Origin: Lentibacillus persicus
GTDB lineage: Bacteria; Bacillota; Bacilli; Bacillales; Amphibacillaceae
Direction of reading: 5' to 3'
DNA length: 41,437 nucleotides
NCBI RefSeq assembly: GCF_900112705.1
Contig: NZ_FOMR01000017.1
Span: 1 to 41,437, forward strand
Made by a program: the position numbers and the translations under genes. Of the stretch, positions 8,010 to 17,609 are shown piece after piece. Every line of letters starts with the position of its first letter. Within the stretch, counting starts at the first letter, position 1. The notes under the pieces are model-generated. The model searched no databases. It had not been told where the DNA came from and saw nothing but the letters and a program-made list of their open reading frames with translations.

Positions 8010-8717
8010 ATGCAAGATCAAACAAAAGAAGAGCGCGTACACCGCGTCTTTGAAAAAATATACGGTCAATACGATTCCATGAACTCCATCATTTCCTTCA
8101 AACGTCACAAAGCATGGCGAAAGGACGTTATGAAGCGTATGAAAGTCGAAAAAGGTGCTAAAGCACTTGATGTATGCTGCGGAACTGGTGACTGGTCAAT
8201 TTCGCTTGCAGAAGCTGTGGGCGAAAACGGTGATGTAATCGGTCTTGACTTCAGCCACAATATGCTGTCAGTTGCTGAAGAGAAAAATAAATCATTGCAA
8301 TATAACCAGCTTTCATTTATTCAAGGTAATGCGATGGAACTTCCGTTCAGCAATAATTCATTCGATTATGTTACAATTGGGTTCGGATTGCGTAACGTCC
8401 CTGATTACATGGCTGTTCTGAAAGAGATGTACCGTGTGGTAAAACCCGGCGGTAAAGTTGTCTGTCTCGAGACTTCTCAGCCAACCATGCTCGGATTTCG
8501 CCAGGGTTATTATCTATATTTCCGTTTTATTATGCCGCTTTTGGGTAAAATGGTAGCCAAGAGTTATAAAGAATATGCCTGGCTGCACGAATCGGCTAAA
8601 AACTTTCCGGATAAACAAACCTTGAAGCAAATGTTTCATTCTGCAGGATTTTCACGAGTTAGCATTAAGCAGTACACTGGTGGTGTTGCCGCAATGCACA
8701 TGGGTACAAAAGAATGA
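8010..8717 (+). CDS. menG: Demethylmenaquinone methyltransferase
   Basis: This SAM-dependent class I methyltransferase of the UbiE/MenG family methylates demethylmenaquinone, the last step of menaquinone synthesis. The SAM-binding motif I region [10 protein letters not shown] lies at about 54-63, followed by GLDFSHNML and the family stretch [13 protein letters not shown]. The 235-residue length is normal. It starts 3 bases after the hepS stop, with the Shine-Dalgarno inside the end of hepS, implying coupled translation. It is called menH or menG in B. subtilis depending on the source. Confidence 0.95.
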   Translation: MQDQTKEERVHRVFEKIYGQYDSMNSIISFKRHKAWRKDVMKRMKVEKGAKALDVCCGTGDWSISLAEAVGENGDVIGLDFSHNMLSVAEEKNKSLQYNQLSFIQGNAMELPFSNNSFDYVTIGFGLRNVPDYMAVLKEMYRVVKPGGKVVCLETSQPTMLGFRQGYYLYFRFIMPLLGKMVAKSYKEYAWLHESAKNFPDKQTLKQMFHSAGFSRVSIKQYTGGVAAMHMGTKE

Positions 8718-8735
8718 CTATAAAAGGTGACATGC

Positions 8736-9707
8736 ATGAAATTGACGAAAACATACGGGCATTTAAAAAGAGAACTTAATTTAATTGAGCGTGCGCTAAC
8801 GGATGCCATACAAGCTGATCATGGTGTTTTGCGCGAATCTTCCACTAAATTGCTGCAGGCAGGGGGAAAACGGATCCGCCCTGTTTTTGTTTTGTTAAGT
8901 GGCCAATTCGGTGATTTTAACATCGACCGTATTAAAACGGTCGCTGTATCACTGGAGTTAATACATATGGCGTCACTGGTACACGATGATGTAATCGATG
9001 ACGCTACATTACGACGCGGCAAACCCACCATCAAGCACTTATATGGAAATCGTGTTGCGATGTATACCGGTGACTTTATTCTTGCAAGGGCGTTGGAGAA
9101 TATAACAACGATTCCGGATCCAACCGCACACCGGGTTCTTTCCAAAACAATGGTTCAGCTGTCAGCCGGTGAGATTGAGCAAATAAGAGATAAATTTAAC
9201 TGGGACCAGAACCTGCGTAATTACTTGCGCCGAATTAAACGGAAAACAGCACTTTTAATAGCTACAAGCTGTAAACTTGGAGCAATCGCATCTGGTGCTT
9301 CACCAAAGCACTGCGAAAAGCTGTTCCGCTATGGCTATTATATTGGAATGTCCTATCAAATCATTGACGATATTCTCGATTTCACATCCTCAGAAGCGGA
9401 ACTCGGGAAGCCGGCAGGTAATGACTTGCTTCAAGGAAATGTGACGTTGCCGGTTTTATACGCAATGGAGAATGAGAACTTTTACAAACTATTAAAAGAC
9501 TTGTTTGCTGACCCGCAGGAAGTTACTGCCGAAGACATACAGCCGCTGCTTGGTGAACTCAAAGAAACCGGCGCTATCCAATTATCATATCAACTCAGTA
9601 ATCAATATTTACAAAAAGCATTAAAAGAGCTCGATAGCTTGCCGGATATTAAAGCAAAAAATACACTGCAAAGCATTGCCAAATATATCGGAAATCGGCG
9701 TTCATAG
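8736..9707 (+). CDS. hepT: Heptaprenyl diphosphate synthase component II
   Basis: HepT is the catalytic trans-prenyltransferase subunit that elongates farnesyl diphosphate with isopentenyl units to C35. The first aspartate-rich motif is DDVIDD at 84-89 and the second is DDILDF at 211-216. GGKRIRP (43-49), which binds diphosphate, is present. I chose the ATG at 8736, preceded by AAAGGTGA at 8723-8730. A GTG at 8727 in the same frame overlaps that Shine-Dalgarno. It completes the hepS-menG-hepT unit, which supplies quinone to the qcr complex encoded downstream. Confidence 0.95.
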   Translation: MKLTKTYGHLKRELNLIERALTDAIQADHGVLRESSTKLLQAGGKRIRPVFVLLSGQFGDFNIDRIKTVAVSLELIHMASLVHDDVIDDATLRRGKPTIKHLYGNRVAMYTGDFILARALENITTIPDPTAHRVLSKTMVQLSAGEIEQIRDKFNWDQNLRNYLRRIKRKTALLIATSCKLGAIASGASPKHCEKLFRYGYYIGMSYQIIDDILDFTSSEAELGKPAGNDLLQGNVTLPVLYAMENENFYKLLKDLFADPQEVTAEDIQPLLGELKETGAIQLSYQLSNQYLQKALKELDSLPDIKAKNTLQSIAKYIGNRRS

Positions 9708-9731
9708 ATTGTTTGTTATTCCAAAAAAAAT

Positions 9732-9759
9732 TTGTTAAAATTTTAACGGTGTTTATAAA
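9732..9759 (+). promoter_or_regulatory. Possible sigma-A-like promoter for ndk
   Basis: TTGTTA (9732-9737) and TATAAA (9754-9759) are 16 bases apart in the hepT-ndk gap. The match is moderate and the region is A+T-rich. Confidence 0.35.
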
Positions 9760-9782
9760 TACATATAAAAGAGGTGCTGAAT

Positions 9783-10229
9783 ATGGAACAGACATTTTTG
9801 ATGGTTAAACCAGATGGTGTTCAACGCAATTTAACAGGTGAAATTGTAAATCGTTTCGAACGTAAAGGCTTTAAACTTGTTGGCGCTAAATTAATGCAAA
9901 TATCCGATGAGCTTGCCAAAACGCATTATGGTGAGCATGAAGATAAACCTTTCTTTGGTGAGCTGGTTGGATTCATTACATCCGGCCCTGTACTTGCAAT
10001 GGTTTGGGAAGGTGAGAATGTTATCGCCACAGCTCGAAACATGATGGGAAAAACCAATCCGCTTGAAGCCGCTCCTGGTACAATTCGCGGAGACTATGGC
10101 GTAACGGTAGGGAAAAATATCATTCACGGTTCTGATTCCCCTGAAAGTGCACAAAAAGAAATAAATTTATTCTTTAATGATAATGAAATTTTATCCTATT
10201 CAAAACAAGATAGTGAGTGGGTTTACTAA
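9783..10229 (+). CDS. ndk: Nucleoside diphosphate kinase
   Basis: Ndk transfers the gamma phosphate of NTPs to NDPs through a phosphohistidine. The catalytic His is H115 in NIIHGSDS. The N-terminal [15 protein letters not shown] and TIRGDYG are also typical. The 148 residues match the family length. The ATG at 9783 is preceded by AGAGGTG (9770-9776); an upstream in-frame GTG is part of that Shine-Dalgarno. A clear terminator follows. cheR, which follows ndk in B. subtilis, is absent. Confidence 0.97.
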   Translation: MEQTFLMVKPDGVQRNLTGEIVNRFERKGFKLVGAKLMQISDELAKTHYGEHEDKPFFGELVGFITSGPVLAMVWEGENVIATARNMMGKTNPLEAAPGTIRGDYGVTVGKNIIHGSDSPESAQKEINLFFNDNEILSYSKQDSEWVY

Positions 10230-10237
10230 GCGTGCGC

Positions 10238-10265
10238 GACTCCCGTTATTACGGGGGTCTTTTTT
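10238..10265 (+). terminator. Rho-independent terminator of ndk
   Basis: GACTCCCGT (10238-10246) pairs with ACGGGGGTC (10251-10259) around a TATT loop, followed by six T at 10260-10265. Confidence 0.9.
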
Positions 10266-10313
10266 AGTTGGCTGGGATCTCCCATTTCGCAGTCCTTCAA
10301 ATTTTTATCAAAC

Positions 10314-10344
10314 TTAACAAAAAACCTTAAATTTATGATATAGT
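10314..10344 (+). promoter_or_regulatory. Promoter of the aroC-aroA cluster
   Basis: TTAACA (10314-10319) and an extended -10, TGATATAGT (10336-10344), are separated by 19 bases between the hexamers, which is long but compensated by the TGn. Just downstream, TAAGACAA (10344-10351) is an exact inverted repeat of TTGTCTTA (10383-10390), so the leader could fold. Confidence 0.45.
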
Positions 10345-10420
10345 AAGACAAAATTATTCAGCAATATTTACAGCAAGCTATGTTGTCTTATATTGAGCAA
10401 AAAGAAGGAGGATATAACTT

Positions 10421-11593
10421 ATGCGCTATTTAACAGCAGGTGAATCACACGGTAAACAATTAACAACAATCCTGGAAGGTGTACCTTCCAACATGCCGCT
10501 TCTTCAGGAGGATATTAATCAATCAATGCGCCGCAGACAGAAAGGTCATGGGCGGGGTAAACGCATGCAGATAGAAAAGGATGCTGCTGAAATTACAAGC
10601 GGGGTCAGACATGGTTACACACTCGGATCGCCCATTTCGCTTGTTATACATAATAATGATTTCAAACATTGGGCGGATATAATGGGTGAGGATCCAATTG
10701 AAGAAGGCGCTGAAAGAAAATTAAGGCGGACGGTTTCACGACCAAGACCGGGCCATGCTGATCTTAACGGGGCATTGAAATACGGTCATCGCGATATGCG
10801 TAATGTTCTGGAGCGTTCTTCAGCCAGGGAGACAGCTGCCCGTGTGGCTGCCGGGGCTGTTGCTAAATCACTTTTAAAGCAGCTTGACATCGAAGTAACC
10901 GGCTACGTGAAAGAAATTGGAGGCATCGTAGCAGAAGACCAGCACGCGCTAACCTCAAAAGAACGACAGGAAACGTCAGAAGAATCCCCTGTGCGTACAT
11001 TGGATAAAACCGTTGAACAAAAAATGATGGATGCAATTGATGCTGCAAAAAAAGATGGCGATTCAATTGGAGGCGTTGCAGAAGTATATGTCGAAGGTGT
11101 GCCGGCAGGAATGGGTTCGTATGTTCAATATGATCGTAAACTCGACAGCCGCATAGCAGGCAGTGTTGTCAGCATTAATGCATTTAAAGGTGTTGAATTC
11201 GGACTAGGATTCGAAGCGGCACGAAAAAACGGCAGTGAAGTACATGATGAGATTGATTGGGACGAAAAAAATGGCTATTACCGAAAGACAAATCGACTTG
11301 GCGGCTTCGAAGGTGGCATGACAACCGGTATGCCAATTATAGTTAAAGGTGTCATGAAGCCAATCCCTACACTTTACAAACCGCTTCAAAGTGTGGATAT
11401 TGAATCAAAAGAACCGTTCAATGCGAGTATCGAACGTTCTGATTCGTGTGCGGTGCCTGCTGCTGCGGTTGTGATGGAGCACGTTGTGGCATTTGAAGTG
11501 GCTAAAGCGATTACCGAGCAATTTCCAAGTGATCAGTTTCCTAAGCTAAAACAAGCCATCGATGATTATCGCGAAGAAATAAGGTGGTTTTAG
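10421..11593 (+). CDS. aroC: Chorismate synthase
   Basis: The enzyme converts EPSP to chorismate, the branch point of aromatic synthesis, using reduced FMN. The 390 residues fit the family. Signatures seen are GESHGK at 7-12, [12 protein letters not shown] near 37-48, the FMN-binding [13 protein letters not shown] stretch, and the Arg- and Asp-containing [13 protein letters not shown] near the end. AGAAGGAGG at 10402-10410 precedes the ATG. In B. subtilis the gene is named aroF. It opens the cluster aroC-aroB-hisC-tyrA-aroA, whose genes overlap or nearly touch. Confidence 0.97.
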   Translation: MRYLTAGESHGKQLTTILEGVPSNMPLLQEDINQSMRRRQKGHGRGKRMQIEKDAAEITSGVRHGYTLGSPISLVIHNNDFKHWADIMGEDPIEEGAERKLRRTVSRPRPGHADLNGALKYGHRDMRNVLERSSARETAARVAAGAVAKSLLKQLDIEVTGYVKEIGGIVAEDQHALTSKERQETSEESPVRTLDKTVEQKMMDAIDAAKKDGDSIGGVAEVYVEGVPAGMGSYVQYDRKLDSRIAGSVVSINAFKGVEFGLGFEAARKNGSEVHDEIDWDEKNGYYRKTNRLGGFEGGMTTGMPIIVKGVMKPIPTLYKPLQSVDIESKEPFNASIERSDSCAVPAAAVVMEHVVAFEVAKAITEQFPSDQFPKLKQAIDDYREEIRWF

Positions 11594-12678
11594 TGAATGA
11601 AACACAGGTAAATGCTGCGGCACATCCATATCCTGTTTATATTGGTGAGAACCTTCGACACCATACCAGTGATTATTTACCGAAAGATTACGCATCAATT
11701 TTAATTGTCAGTGATGAATCAGTTTCCAATTATTACTTATCCGATGTTATGGCCGGTTTGTCCCAGGAAAACGTTTTTTCTCATACAATTCCTGCGGGCG
11801 AACAGTCAAAAAACATTAATACATTTTATCAGCTGCACACGAAAGCGATCGAATGCGGTCTTGACAGGAAATCATTGATTATCGCTCTGGGTGGAGGCGT
11901 TGTAGGTGATGTGACAGGTTTCACAGCAGCGACCTATATGCGCGGTATTGATTTCATTCAAATGCCGACAACTATCCTTGCACATGACAGCAGTGTAGGT
12001 GGCAAAGTGGCGATAAACCATGAACATGGCAAAAATATGATTGGTAATTTTTATGCACCTGCAGCAGTTATTTATGATGTTCAAACGCTTTATACACTGA
12101 ATGCAAAAGAAATTAGGTCAGGATACGCTGAATTGCTGAAAGAAGCGCTTCTCGCCGATAAAAATTTATATGAAGATTTAATCGCCATGGATCTTAATTC
12201 ATTAGACAGCCAGAAACTTATCCAGCATTTAACCAAAGGTATTGAGATTAAAGCTGGCATTGTAGAAGTTGACGAACAGGAAGCCGGTATCAGGAAGCAC
12301 CTCAATCTTGGTCATACGTTGGGACATGCCCTTGAGTCACTATTAGGCTACGGCGCCTGGACTCACGGAGAACTGGTTGCCATTGGGATGCTTTTTGCAC
12401 TCAAAATAAGTGAGGATAATTATTCAGCCGAACTCCCTTTTGAAGAAATTTACACATGGCTTAGAAATAACGGTTATCCATTACAGTTACCGAACATCGA
12501 CCCGGAAATGATTCTGGCAAAAATGAAGAATGATAAGAAGACGTTGAATCAAAAAATTCAGCTAGTGCTTCTTCGCGGAATCGGGCAGCCAACACTTTTA
12601 GAAATAAATGACGAGCAATTGCTTACGTATATAAGTGATTTTCAGGTGGAAATGAACCAACGCAGCAAGGAGGGCTGA
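11593..12678 (+). CDS. aroB: 3-dehydroquinate synthase
   Basis: AroB cyclises DAHP to 3-dehydroquinate with NAD+ and a divalent metal, the second shikimate step. The NAD-binding GGGVVGDVTGF lies near residues 105-115. The metal-site stretches SGYAELLKEALL, LNLGHTLGHALE and WTHGELVAIGM are intact. The GTG at 11593 overlaps the last base of the aroC stop and has AAGGTGG at 11581-11587. An upstream in-frame GTG at 11584 overlaps that site. About 361 residues. The next gene is hisC: aroH and the trp operon, found here in B. subtilis, are missing. Confidence 0.96.
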   Translation: MNETQVNAAAHPYPVYIGENLRHHTSDYLPKDYASILIVSDESVSNYYLSDVMAGLSQENVFSHTIPAGEQSKNINTFYQLHTKAIECGLDRKSLIIALGGGVVGDVTGFTAATYMRGIDFIQMPTTILAHDSSVGGKVAINHEHGKNMIGNFYAPAAVIYDVQTLYTLNAKEIRSGYAELLKEALLADKNLYEDLIAMDLNSLDSQKLIQHLTKGIEIKAGIVEVDEQEAGIRKHLNLGHTLGHALESLLGYGAWTHGELVAIGMLFALKISEDNYSAELPFEEIYTWLRNNGYPLQLPNIDPEMILAKMKNDKKTLNQKIQLVLLRGIGQPTLLEINDEQLLTYISDFQVEMNQRSKEG

Positions 12679-12683
12679 GCATT

Positions 12684-13790
12684 TTGAAAAGCAAATCGAT
12701 ATTGAAAGATATGACACCTTACAAGCCTGGGAAACAAATTGAAGAAGTTAAAGAAGAATATGGTTTAACCCGTATTGTTAAATTAGCATCAAACGAAAAT
12801 CCGTTCGGCTTCTCCGACAAAGTCGCTGAATTTTTTTCAAATCACCAGTCAATGCTTAATATTTATCCGGACGGGTATACAGCAAAGTTAAGGAAAGCTT
12901 TGGCAGAAAAGCTGAATATATCTGAAAATCAGCTGATTTTTGGGAACGGTACGGATGAAATTGTCCAGTTAATTGGTCGGGCCTATTTATACCCTGGCGT
13001 TAATACAGTTATGGCATCACCGACATTTCCGCAATACAAACATAATGCACTTATTGAAGGAGCAGATGTTAAAGAAATCCCGACGATAAATGGTTACCAT
13101 AACCTTACAGAAATGTTTGAAGCCATTGATGACAACACCAATGTGGTTTGGCTTTGCTCACCTAATAATCCAACAGGGGCAGTTATTCCACCTGATGACT
13201 TTTTCACATTTATGGAAAAGTGCCCATCTGATGTTCTTGTCGTCCTGGATGAGGCATATTTCGAGTATGTCGAGGAGGAACAACGACTGAATGTTTCTGC
13301 TAATATTGAAAAATACCACAATTTAGTGGTGCTGCGCACATTTTCTAAAGCCTATGGATTGGCAGGTTTAAGAATTGGCTATGGTATCGCTCATCAGGCG
13401 ATTATCCCGCGGCTGGACGTTGTTCGGGGGCCTTTTAATACATCTACCATTGCTCAAGAAGCTGCCTTATTGGCTATGGAAGATGATGAATTTCTTCAAT
13501 CGTCCATTATGCGCAATCGGGCTATTAAAAAGTCATTTGAGAAATCACTTGATTCACTGGGATGGGGTTATTTTGATTCTCAAACAAACTTTTTACTTAT
13601 TTCAACACCAATCAGCGGTGATGAAATCTTTCAATTCCTGTTAAAGAACGGGTTTATCGTCCGTTCGGGTGAAGGTCTTGGTGCACCTAATACGATTAGA
13701 GTCACGATTGGACAGGAAACTGATATGCAAGAGCTGCAGGAATTATTATTTACCTTAGACAAGCGAATAAGTGAGGGATTGGCACCGTGA
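12684..13790 (+). CDS. hisC: Histidinol-phosphate aminotransferase
   Basis: This class I/II PLP aminotransferase acts in histidine synthesis. In Bacillus the same enzyme also serves tyrosine and phenylalanine formation, which explains its place among aro genes. The PLP Lys is K222 in TFSKAYGLAGLRIGYG. SNENPFG near 36-42, SPNNPTG at 159-165 and LDEAYFEY at 188-195 are typical. The start is TTG at 12684 with AAGGAGGG at 12667-12674. The stop overlaps the tyrA start by four bases (GTGA), indicating coupled translation. 368 residues. Confidence 0.95.
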   Translation: MKSKSILKDMTPYKPGKQIEEVKEEYGLTRIVKLASNENPFGFSDKVAEFFSNHQSMLNIYPDGYTAKLRKALAEKLNISENQLIFGNGTDEIVQLIGRAYLYPGVNTVMASPTFPQYKHNALIEGADVKEIPTINGYHNLTEMFEAIDDNTNVVWLCSPNNPTGAVIPPDDFFTFMEKCPSDVLVVLDEAYFEYVEEEQRLNVSANIEKYHNLVVLRTFSKAYGLAGLRIGYGIAHQAIIPRLDVVRGPFNTSTIAQEAALLAMEDDEFLQSSIMRNRAIKKSFEKSLDSLGWGYFDSQTNFLLISTPISGDEIFQFLLKNGFIVRSGEGLGAPNTIRVTIGQETDMQELQELLFTLDKRISEGLAP

Positions 13791-14887
13791 GACGAACGAT
13801 TCTAGTGATAGGCCTTGGTCTGATTGGGGGCTCTTTAGCTAAGAGTTTGCGCAGCGCTGAGGAGAACTATATTATTGGCTACGATATTAAAGAAAAGACA
13901 ATTGAATTTGCTGAAATGAATGAAATTATTCATGAATCCTGCTCGGATATAAGGGAAGCGGCGAAAAAAGCGGATTACATTTTTTTAGGGACACACATTA
14001 CCGAAACAGTTAACATTTTAAAGGAATTGGAGCAGGTTAAGTTTAATCATGACGTTATAATCTCAGACGTTTCTTCAGTCAAGCAAACGATTCATGATGC
14101 GGCTAGTTCAATTAACAATAAACATATACAGTTTGTAGGCGGCCACCCGATGGCTGGATCACATAAAAAGGGGATAACAGCTGCAAAAGGGCACCTTTTT
14201 GAAAACGCCATTTATGTGCTTTCACCGTCTGCAAATTGTCCGGATTCGGCTGCTGATAAGCTGGAGAATATACTTAGCGTGACCAATAGCCATATTATAA
14301 AACTTAAAGCGAATGAACACGATGAAATGACCGGTGTTGTTTCACATTTCCCGCATTTAATAGCTTCGGCTCTCGTACAGCAAGCTCAGAAGTGGAGCTT
14401 AACACATAGCTACATTCCAAAACTGGCAGCCGGCGGTTTCCGTGATGTAACCCGGATTGCTTCCAGTAATCCGGAATTATGGCAGGATATTTTTTACCAT
14501 AACAAACAAAAAATGATACACATGATTGAAGATTGGGTCAGCGAAATGAACGACCTGAAAAAAATGCTTAAAGAGAATCATAGAGCTGAATTAACGAATT
14601 ACTTGCAACAGGCGAAAGATTATCGGGACGGATTGGGTGTTAATGAAAAAGGTGCTTTTCCAGCTTACTATGATTTGTATGTCGACATCCGCGACCAAAC
14701 CGGTGCTATTGCATCGGTTGCAAACATTCTTGCTCAGGAAAATATCAATATTACAAATATAAGAATTCTTGAAATCCGTGAAGGGATTACCGGTGCATTA
14801 AGATTAAGTGTTTCGACAAAAAGCGAACAACTGGATAGTTTTAATATATTGAAACAAAATGGCTATGATTTAGTATTAGAGGAATAG
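13787..14887 (+). CDS. tyrA: Prephenate dehydrogenase with C-terminal ACT domain
   Basis: TyrA oxidatively decarboxylates prephenate to 4-hydroxyphenylpyruvate for tyrosine. The N-terminal Rossmann motif GLGLIGGSL is at 9-17. GGHPMAGSHKKG carries the conserved active-site His. A C-terminal segment of about 70 residues starting YDLYVDIRDQTGAIA looks like an ACT regulatory domain, consistent with feedback control by tyrosine. The GTG start overlaps the hisC stop. 366 residues, normal for Bacillus. Confidence 0.95.
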   Translation: MRRTILVIGLGLIGGSLAKSLRSAEENYIIGYDIKEKTIEFAEMNEIIHESCSDIREAAKKADYIFLGTHITETVNILKELEQVKFNHDVIISDVSSVKQTIHDAASSINNKHIQFVGGHPMAGSHKKGITAAKGHLFENAIYVLSPSANCPDSAADKLENILSVTNSHIIKLKANEHDEMTGVVSHFPHLIASALVQQAQKWSLTHSYIPKLAAGGFRDVTRIASSNPELWQDIFYHNKQKMIHMIEDWVSEMNDLKKMLKENHRAELTNYLQQAKDYRDGLGVNEKGAFPAYYDLYVDIRDQTGAIASVANILAQENINITNIRILEIREGITGALRLSVSTKSEQLDSFNILKQNGYDLVLEE

Positions 14888-14910
14888 ATAAGCAAAGGAT
14901 GTGATTTTAA

Positions 14911-16206
14911 TTGAATGATGTGACGCTGAAACCCTCACAATCACCCCTTAAAGGTTCGTTAAATGTTCCTGGCGATAAATCGATTTCCCACCGAGCTGTT
15001 ATGCTGGGCGCATTAGCAAACGGAAAAACGCGTATTACAAACTTTTTAACAGGAGAAGACTGTATCCGAACAATCGAAGCGTTCGAACAATTTGGTGTTT
15101 CAATCATACAGGACGGGAGTACTATAACAATCGAAAGCAACGGCTCTGAACACTTCAAAGAACCTCCAGAGCCACTTTATTTCGGTAATTCCGGGACGAC
15201 AACACGGCTAATGCTTGGTATTTTGGCGGGCCTGCCTTTTTTCACGACGCTTTATGGCGATTCGTCGTTGGCACGACGGCCAATGGACCGTGTTGTCGAG
15301 CCGCTTGAGAAAATGGGGGCGCGTTTGGACGGACGTTCTGGTGGCACATATTTGCCGATGGGAGTACGAGGCGGTGGTTTAAAAGGGATTGATTATACGC
15401 TGCCTGTAAAAAGCGCTCAGGTTAAATCTGCAGTCCTACTTGCAGGGTTATTCGCTGAGGGAACCACCAGAATTATTGAAAGAACAGCTACTCGGGATCA
15501 CTCAGAAAACATGCTGCGTGCGTTTGGAGCCGATTTGACTGAAGCAAACGGGGCGATTCAAATTACCAATAAAAATTCGCTAACCGGAACAAATGTACAA
15601 GTGCCCGGGGATATTTCATCGGCAGCCTTTTTTATAACCGCTGCAGCAATCGTACCTGACAGTCGTTTAACATTAAAGAATGTAGGGCTCAACCACAGCC
15701 GCTCAGGTATCATTGACGTCCTTGTCCAAATGGGAGCATCGATTGATATTACCAATGTCCAGACTATTGGGGGAGAAAAGCTTGGCGATATAACAGTAAC
15801 ATATCAGAAGTTAAAAGCAACGACGATCGAAGGAGACATTATTCCCAGATTAATTGATGAACTGCCTATTATTGCCTTAGCTGCAACTCAGGCAGAAGGG
15901 ACGACGATCATTCGGGATGCTGAAGAATTACGTGTGAAGGAAACCGACCGAATTAAAGCAACGACTGAGGGCCTAGCCAAACTTGGCGCAAAGGTACAGC
16001 CCAGAGAAGACGGTATGGTAATAACCGGGGGCGCAACATTGACCGGGGGAATGACTGAGGCGTATAATGATCATCGAATTGCTATGATGCTTGCGATAGC
16101 ATCTTTAATCACTAAGGACGATGTTGTGATAGATGATATTTCATCAATTAACATATCATATCCTGAGTTTTTTCAGGATTTAAAAACTGCAACAGGGAAT
16201 GGTTAA
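14911..16206 (+). CDS. aroA: EPSP synthase (3-phosphoshikimate 1-carboxyvinyltransferase)
   Basis: The enzyme joins shikimate 3-phosphate and phosphoenolpyruvate to EPSP. The N-terminal GDKSISHRAVM and the class II type motif FGNSGTTTRLM are seen, with RPMDRVVEPLEKMGA and the C-terminal YNDHRIAMM. By motif it belongs to the class II group typical of Gram-positives, which as a family is less sensitive to glyphosate; no such property is shown here. TTG start with AAAGGATG about 10 bases upstream. 431 residues. It closes the aromatic cluster; the gene is called aroE in B. subtilis. A terminator overlaps the stop. Confidence 0.96.
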   Translation: MNDVTLKPSQSPLKGSLNVPGDKSISHRAVMLGALANGKTRITNFLTGEDCIRTIEAFEQFGVSIIQDGSTITIESNGSEHFKEPPEPLYFGNSGTTTRLMLGILAGLPFFTTLYGDSSLARRPMDRVVEPLEKMGARLDGRSGGTYLPMGVRGGGLKGIDYTLPVKSAQVKSAVLLAGLFAEGTTRIIERTATRDHSENMLRAFGADLTEANGAIQITNKNSLTGTNVQVPGDISSAAFFITAAAIVPDSRLTLKNVGLNHSRSGIIDVLVQMGASIDITNVQTIGGEKLGDITVTYQKLKATTIEGDIIPRLIDELPIIALAATQAEGTTIIRDAEELRVKETDRIKATTEGLAKLGAKVQPREDGMVITGGATLTGGMTEAYNDHRIAMMLAIASLITKDDVVIDDISSINISYPEFFQDLKTATGNG

Positions 16207-16232
16207 GAATCTGTTTTCAGACAGATTCTTTT
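16205..16232 (+). terminator. Terminator of the aromatic cluster
   Basis: AAGAATCTGT (16205-16214) pairs exactly with ACAGATTCTT (16221-16230) around a 6-base loop, followed by a short T-rich tail. It begins inside the aroA stop codon. Confidence 0.75.
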
Positions 16233-16236
16233 CTGT

Positions 16237-16265
16237 TTGAATGTAAATTTTGTTTTCTGTATGAT
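16237..16265 (+). promoter_or_regulatory. Sigma-A-like promoter for ypiA
   Basis: TTGAAT (16237-16242) and TATGAT (16260-16265) are spaced by exactly 17 bases, 43 bases before the ypiA start. Confidence 0.6.
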
Positions 16266-16308
16266 GAAATGGACTAGCATAGTGCGAAATTCAGAAAGGA
16301 TGTTCAGG

Positions 16309-17574
16309 ATGGACACCACCATAATGGAAGCCGTTAACCTTATGGAATCCAAACAATCAGATAAGGCTATTGCACTGCTTGAAGATTATTTGCCCCAAGC
16401 GGATGATGAAGAAAAGTTTACAATTGCGGAGTTGTTTGTACAATGGGGCTTTTTAGCAGAAGCAACAGATATTTTGCTCGAATTAACCCAACGTTTTCCA
16501 AATGAAAGTGAAATTAAAATAATGTTGGCTGATGTGTATATTGAACAAGATAACGATGAAGAAGCGATTAATTTGCTGAATGAGGTGGGAGAGGACGACC
16601 CTGACTATCTTCAGGCACTCATGCAGCTGGCAGATTTGTATCAGGCACAAGGCCTGTTTGAAGTGGCTGAACAGAAGCTGCTGGCTGCTAAACAAGTGGA
16701 ACCCAATGAACCTGTAATCGATTTTGCCCTCGGAGAACTGCTGTTTTCCACCGGCAATTATCGTCAGGCGATCACATATTATGAAAAAATACTCCCTTAT
16801 GCAAAAGAAATAGCAAATGTTCCGATTAATGACCGAATGGCAGAAGCCTATGCGGCTTCCGGTGAATACGAGACTGCGCTTGAAACGTATCAGGATATAG
16901 ACAGCGAGGATCCTGACACATTGTTTAAATACGGCTTTACTGCACTTCATGCAGGACGGCGCGATATTGCCATTCAGGCATGGAAACATGTGATAGAACA
17001 GGACATGTATTACCACACGGCATATTATCAGTTGGCAAAAGCATACGAGGATGAAGAAATGATTGAAAAGGCGTATGAGACAGCCAAGCAAGGTATCCAA
17101 GTGGATGAATTTAACAAAGAGCTATACTTTTTCGCTGGTTCAATGGCTCACCAAATGGGTAACGAAGAGGAAAGTGAACATTGGGTCAGAGAAGCTATAA
17201 CGCTCGACCCTGATTATAAAGAAGCCATTTTATTTTTAATTGAATTATTTAAGCAGCAGGAAAATAATGAAAGTATTGTTGAATTGATTAATGAAATTAC
17301 TAAAATGGGAGCCAGTGATCCGCTCTACGAATGGGAACTGGCCCGCGCATATTCTGAAACAGAATTGTATGAAAATGCATTAAAACACTACCAGCAAGCA
17401 TATAATACCTTAAATCATGACAGTGATTTTCTTAAAGAGTATGGTTACTTCCTGACCGAAGAAGGGAGGATCGATACTGCCATCAAGGTGTTTGACCTTT
17501 ATTTGAAACAACAGCCGCTTGATACAGAAGTGGATGAATATGTACAGCGATTGAAAGAAACAAAAAATCTCTAG
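16309..17574 (+). CDS. ypiA: TPR-repeat protein YpiA
   Basis: The protein has 421 residues, made almost wholly of tetratricopeptide-type helical repeats. Examples are the stretches around LMQLADLYQAQGLFEVAEQK, FALGELLFSTGNYRQAITYY and MAEAYAASGEYETALETY. No signal peptide or enzyme motif is seen, so it is probably a cytoplasmic scaffold. The family matches B. subtilis YpiA, at the same place between aroE and ypiB; its role is not firmly known. The ATG at 16309 has AGAAAGGA at 16293-16300, 8 bases upstream. Earlier in-frame starts lie inside the promoter. The stop overlaps nothing, but ypiB follows within 35 bases. Confidence 0.85.
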   Translation: MDTTIMEAVNLMESKQSDKAIALLEDYLPQADDEEKFTIAELFVQWGFLAEATDILLELTQRFPNESEIKIMLADVYIEQDNDEEAINLLNEVGEDDPDYLQALMQLADLYQAQGLFEVAEQKLLAAKQVEPNEPVIDFALGELLFSTGNYRQAITYYEKILPYAKEIANVPINDRMAEAYAASGEYETALETYQDIDSEDPDTLFKYGFTALHAGRRDIAIQAWKHVIEQDMYYHTAYYQLAKAYEDEEMIEKAYETAKQGIQVDEFNKELYFFAGSMAHQMGNEEESEHWVREAITLDPDYKEAILFLIELFKQQENNESIVELINEITKMGASDPLYEWELARAYSETELYENALKHYQQAYNTLNHDSDFLKEYGYFLTEEGRIDTAIKVFDLYLKQQPLDTEVDEYVQRLKETKNL

Positions 17575-17609
17575 TGTTAACTTTTTTACGGGAGGAGGCC
17601 CGTCCAGAA

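Noticed and set aside
10266-10420. T-box or TRAP-controlled leader before aroC
   Set aside because: No T-box sequence and no series of GAG/TAG triplets is present; only a simple inverted repeat was seen.
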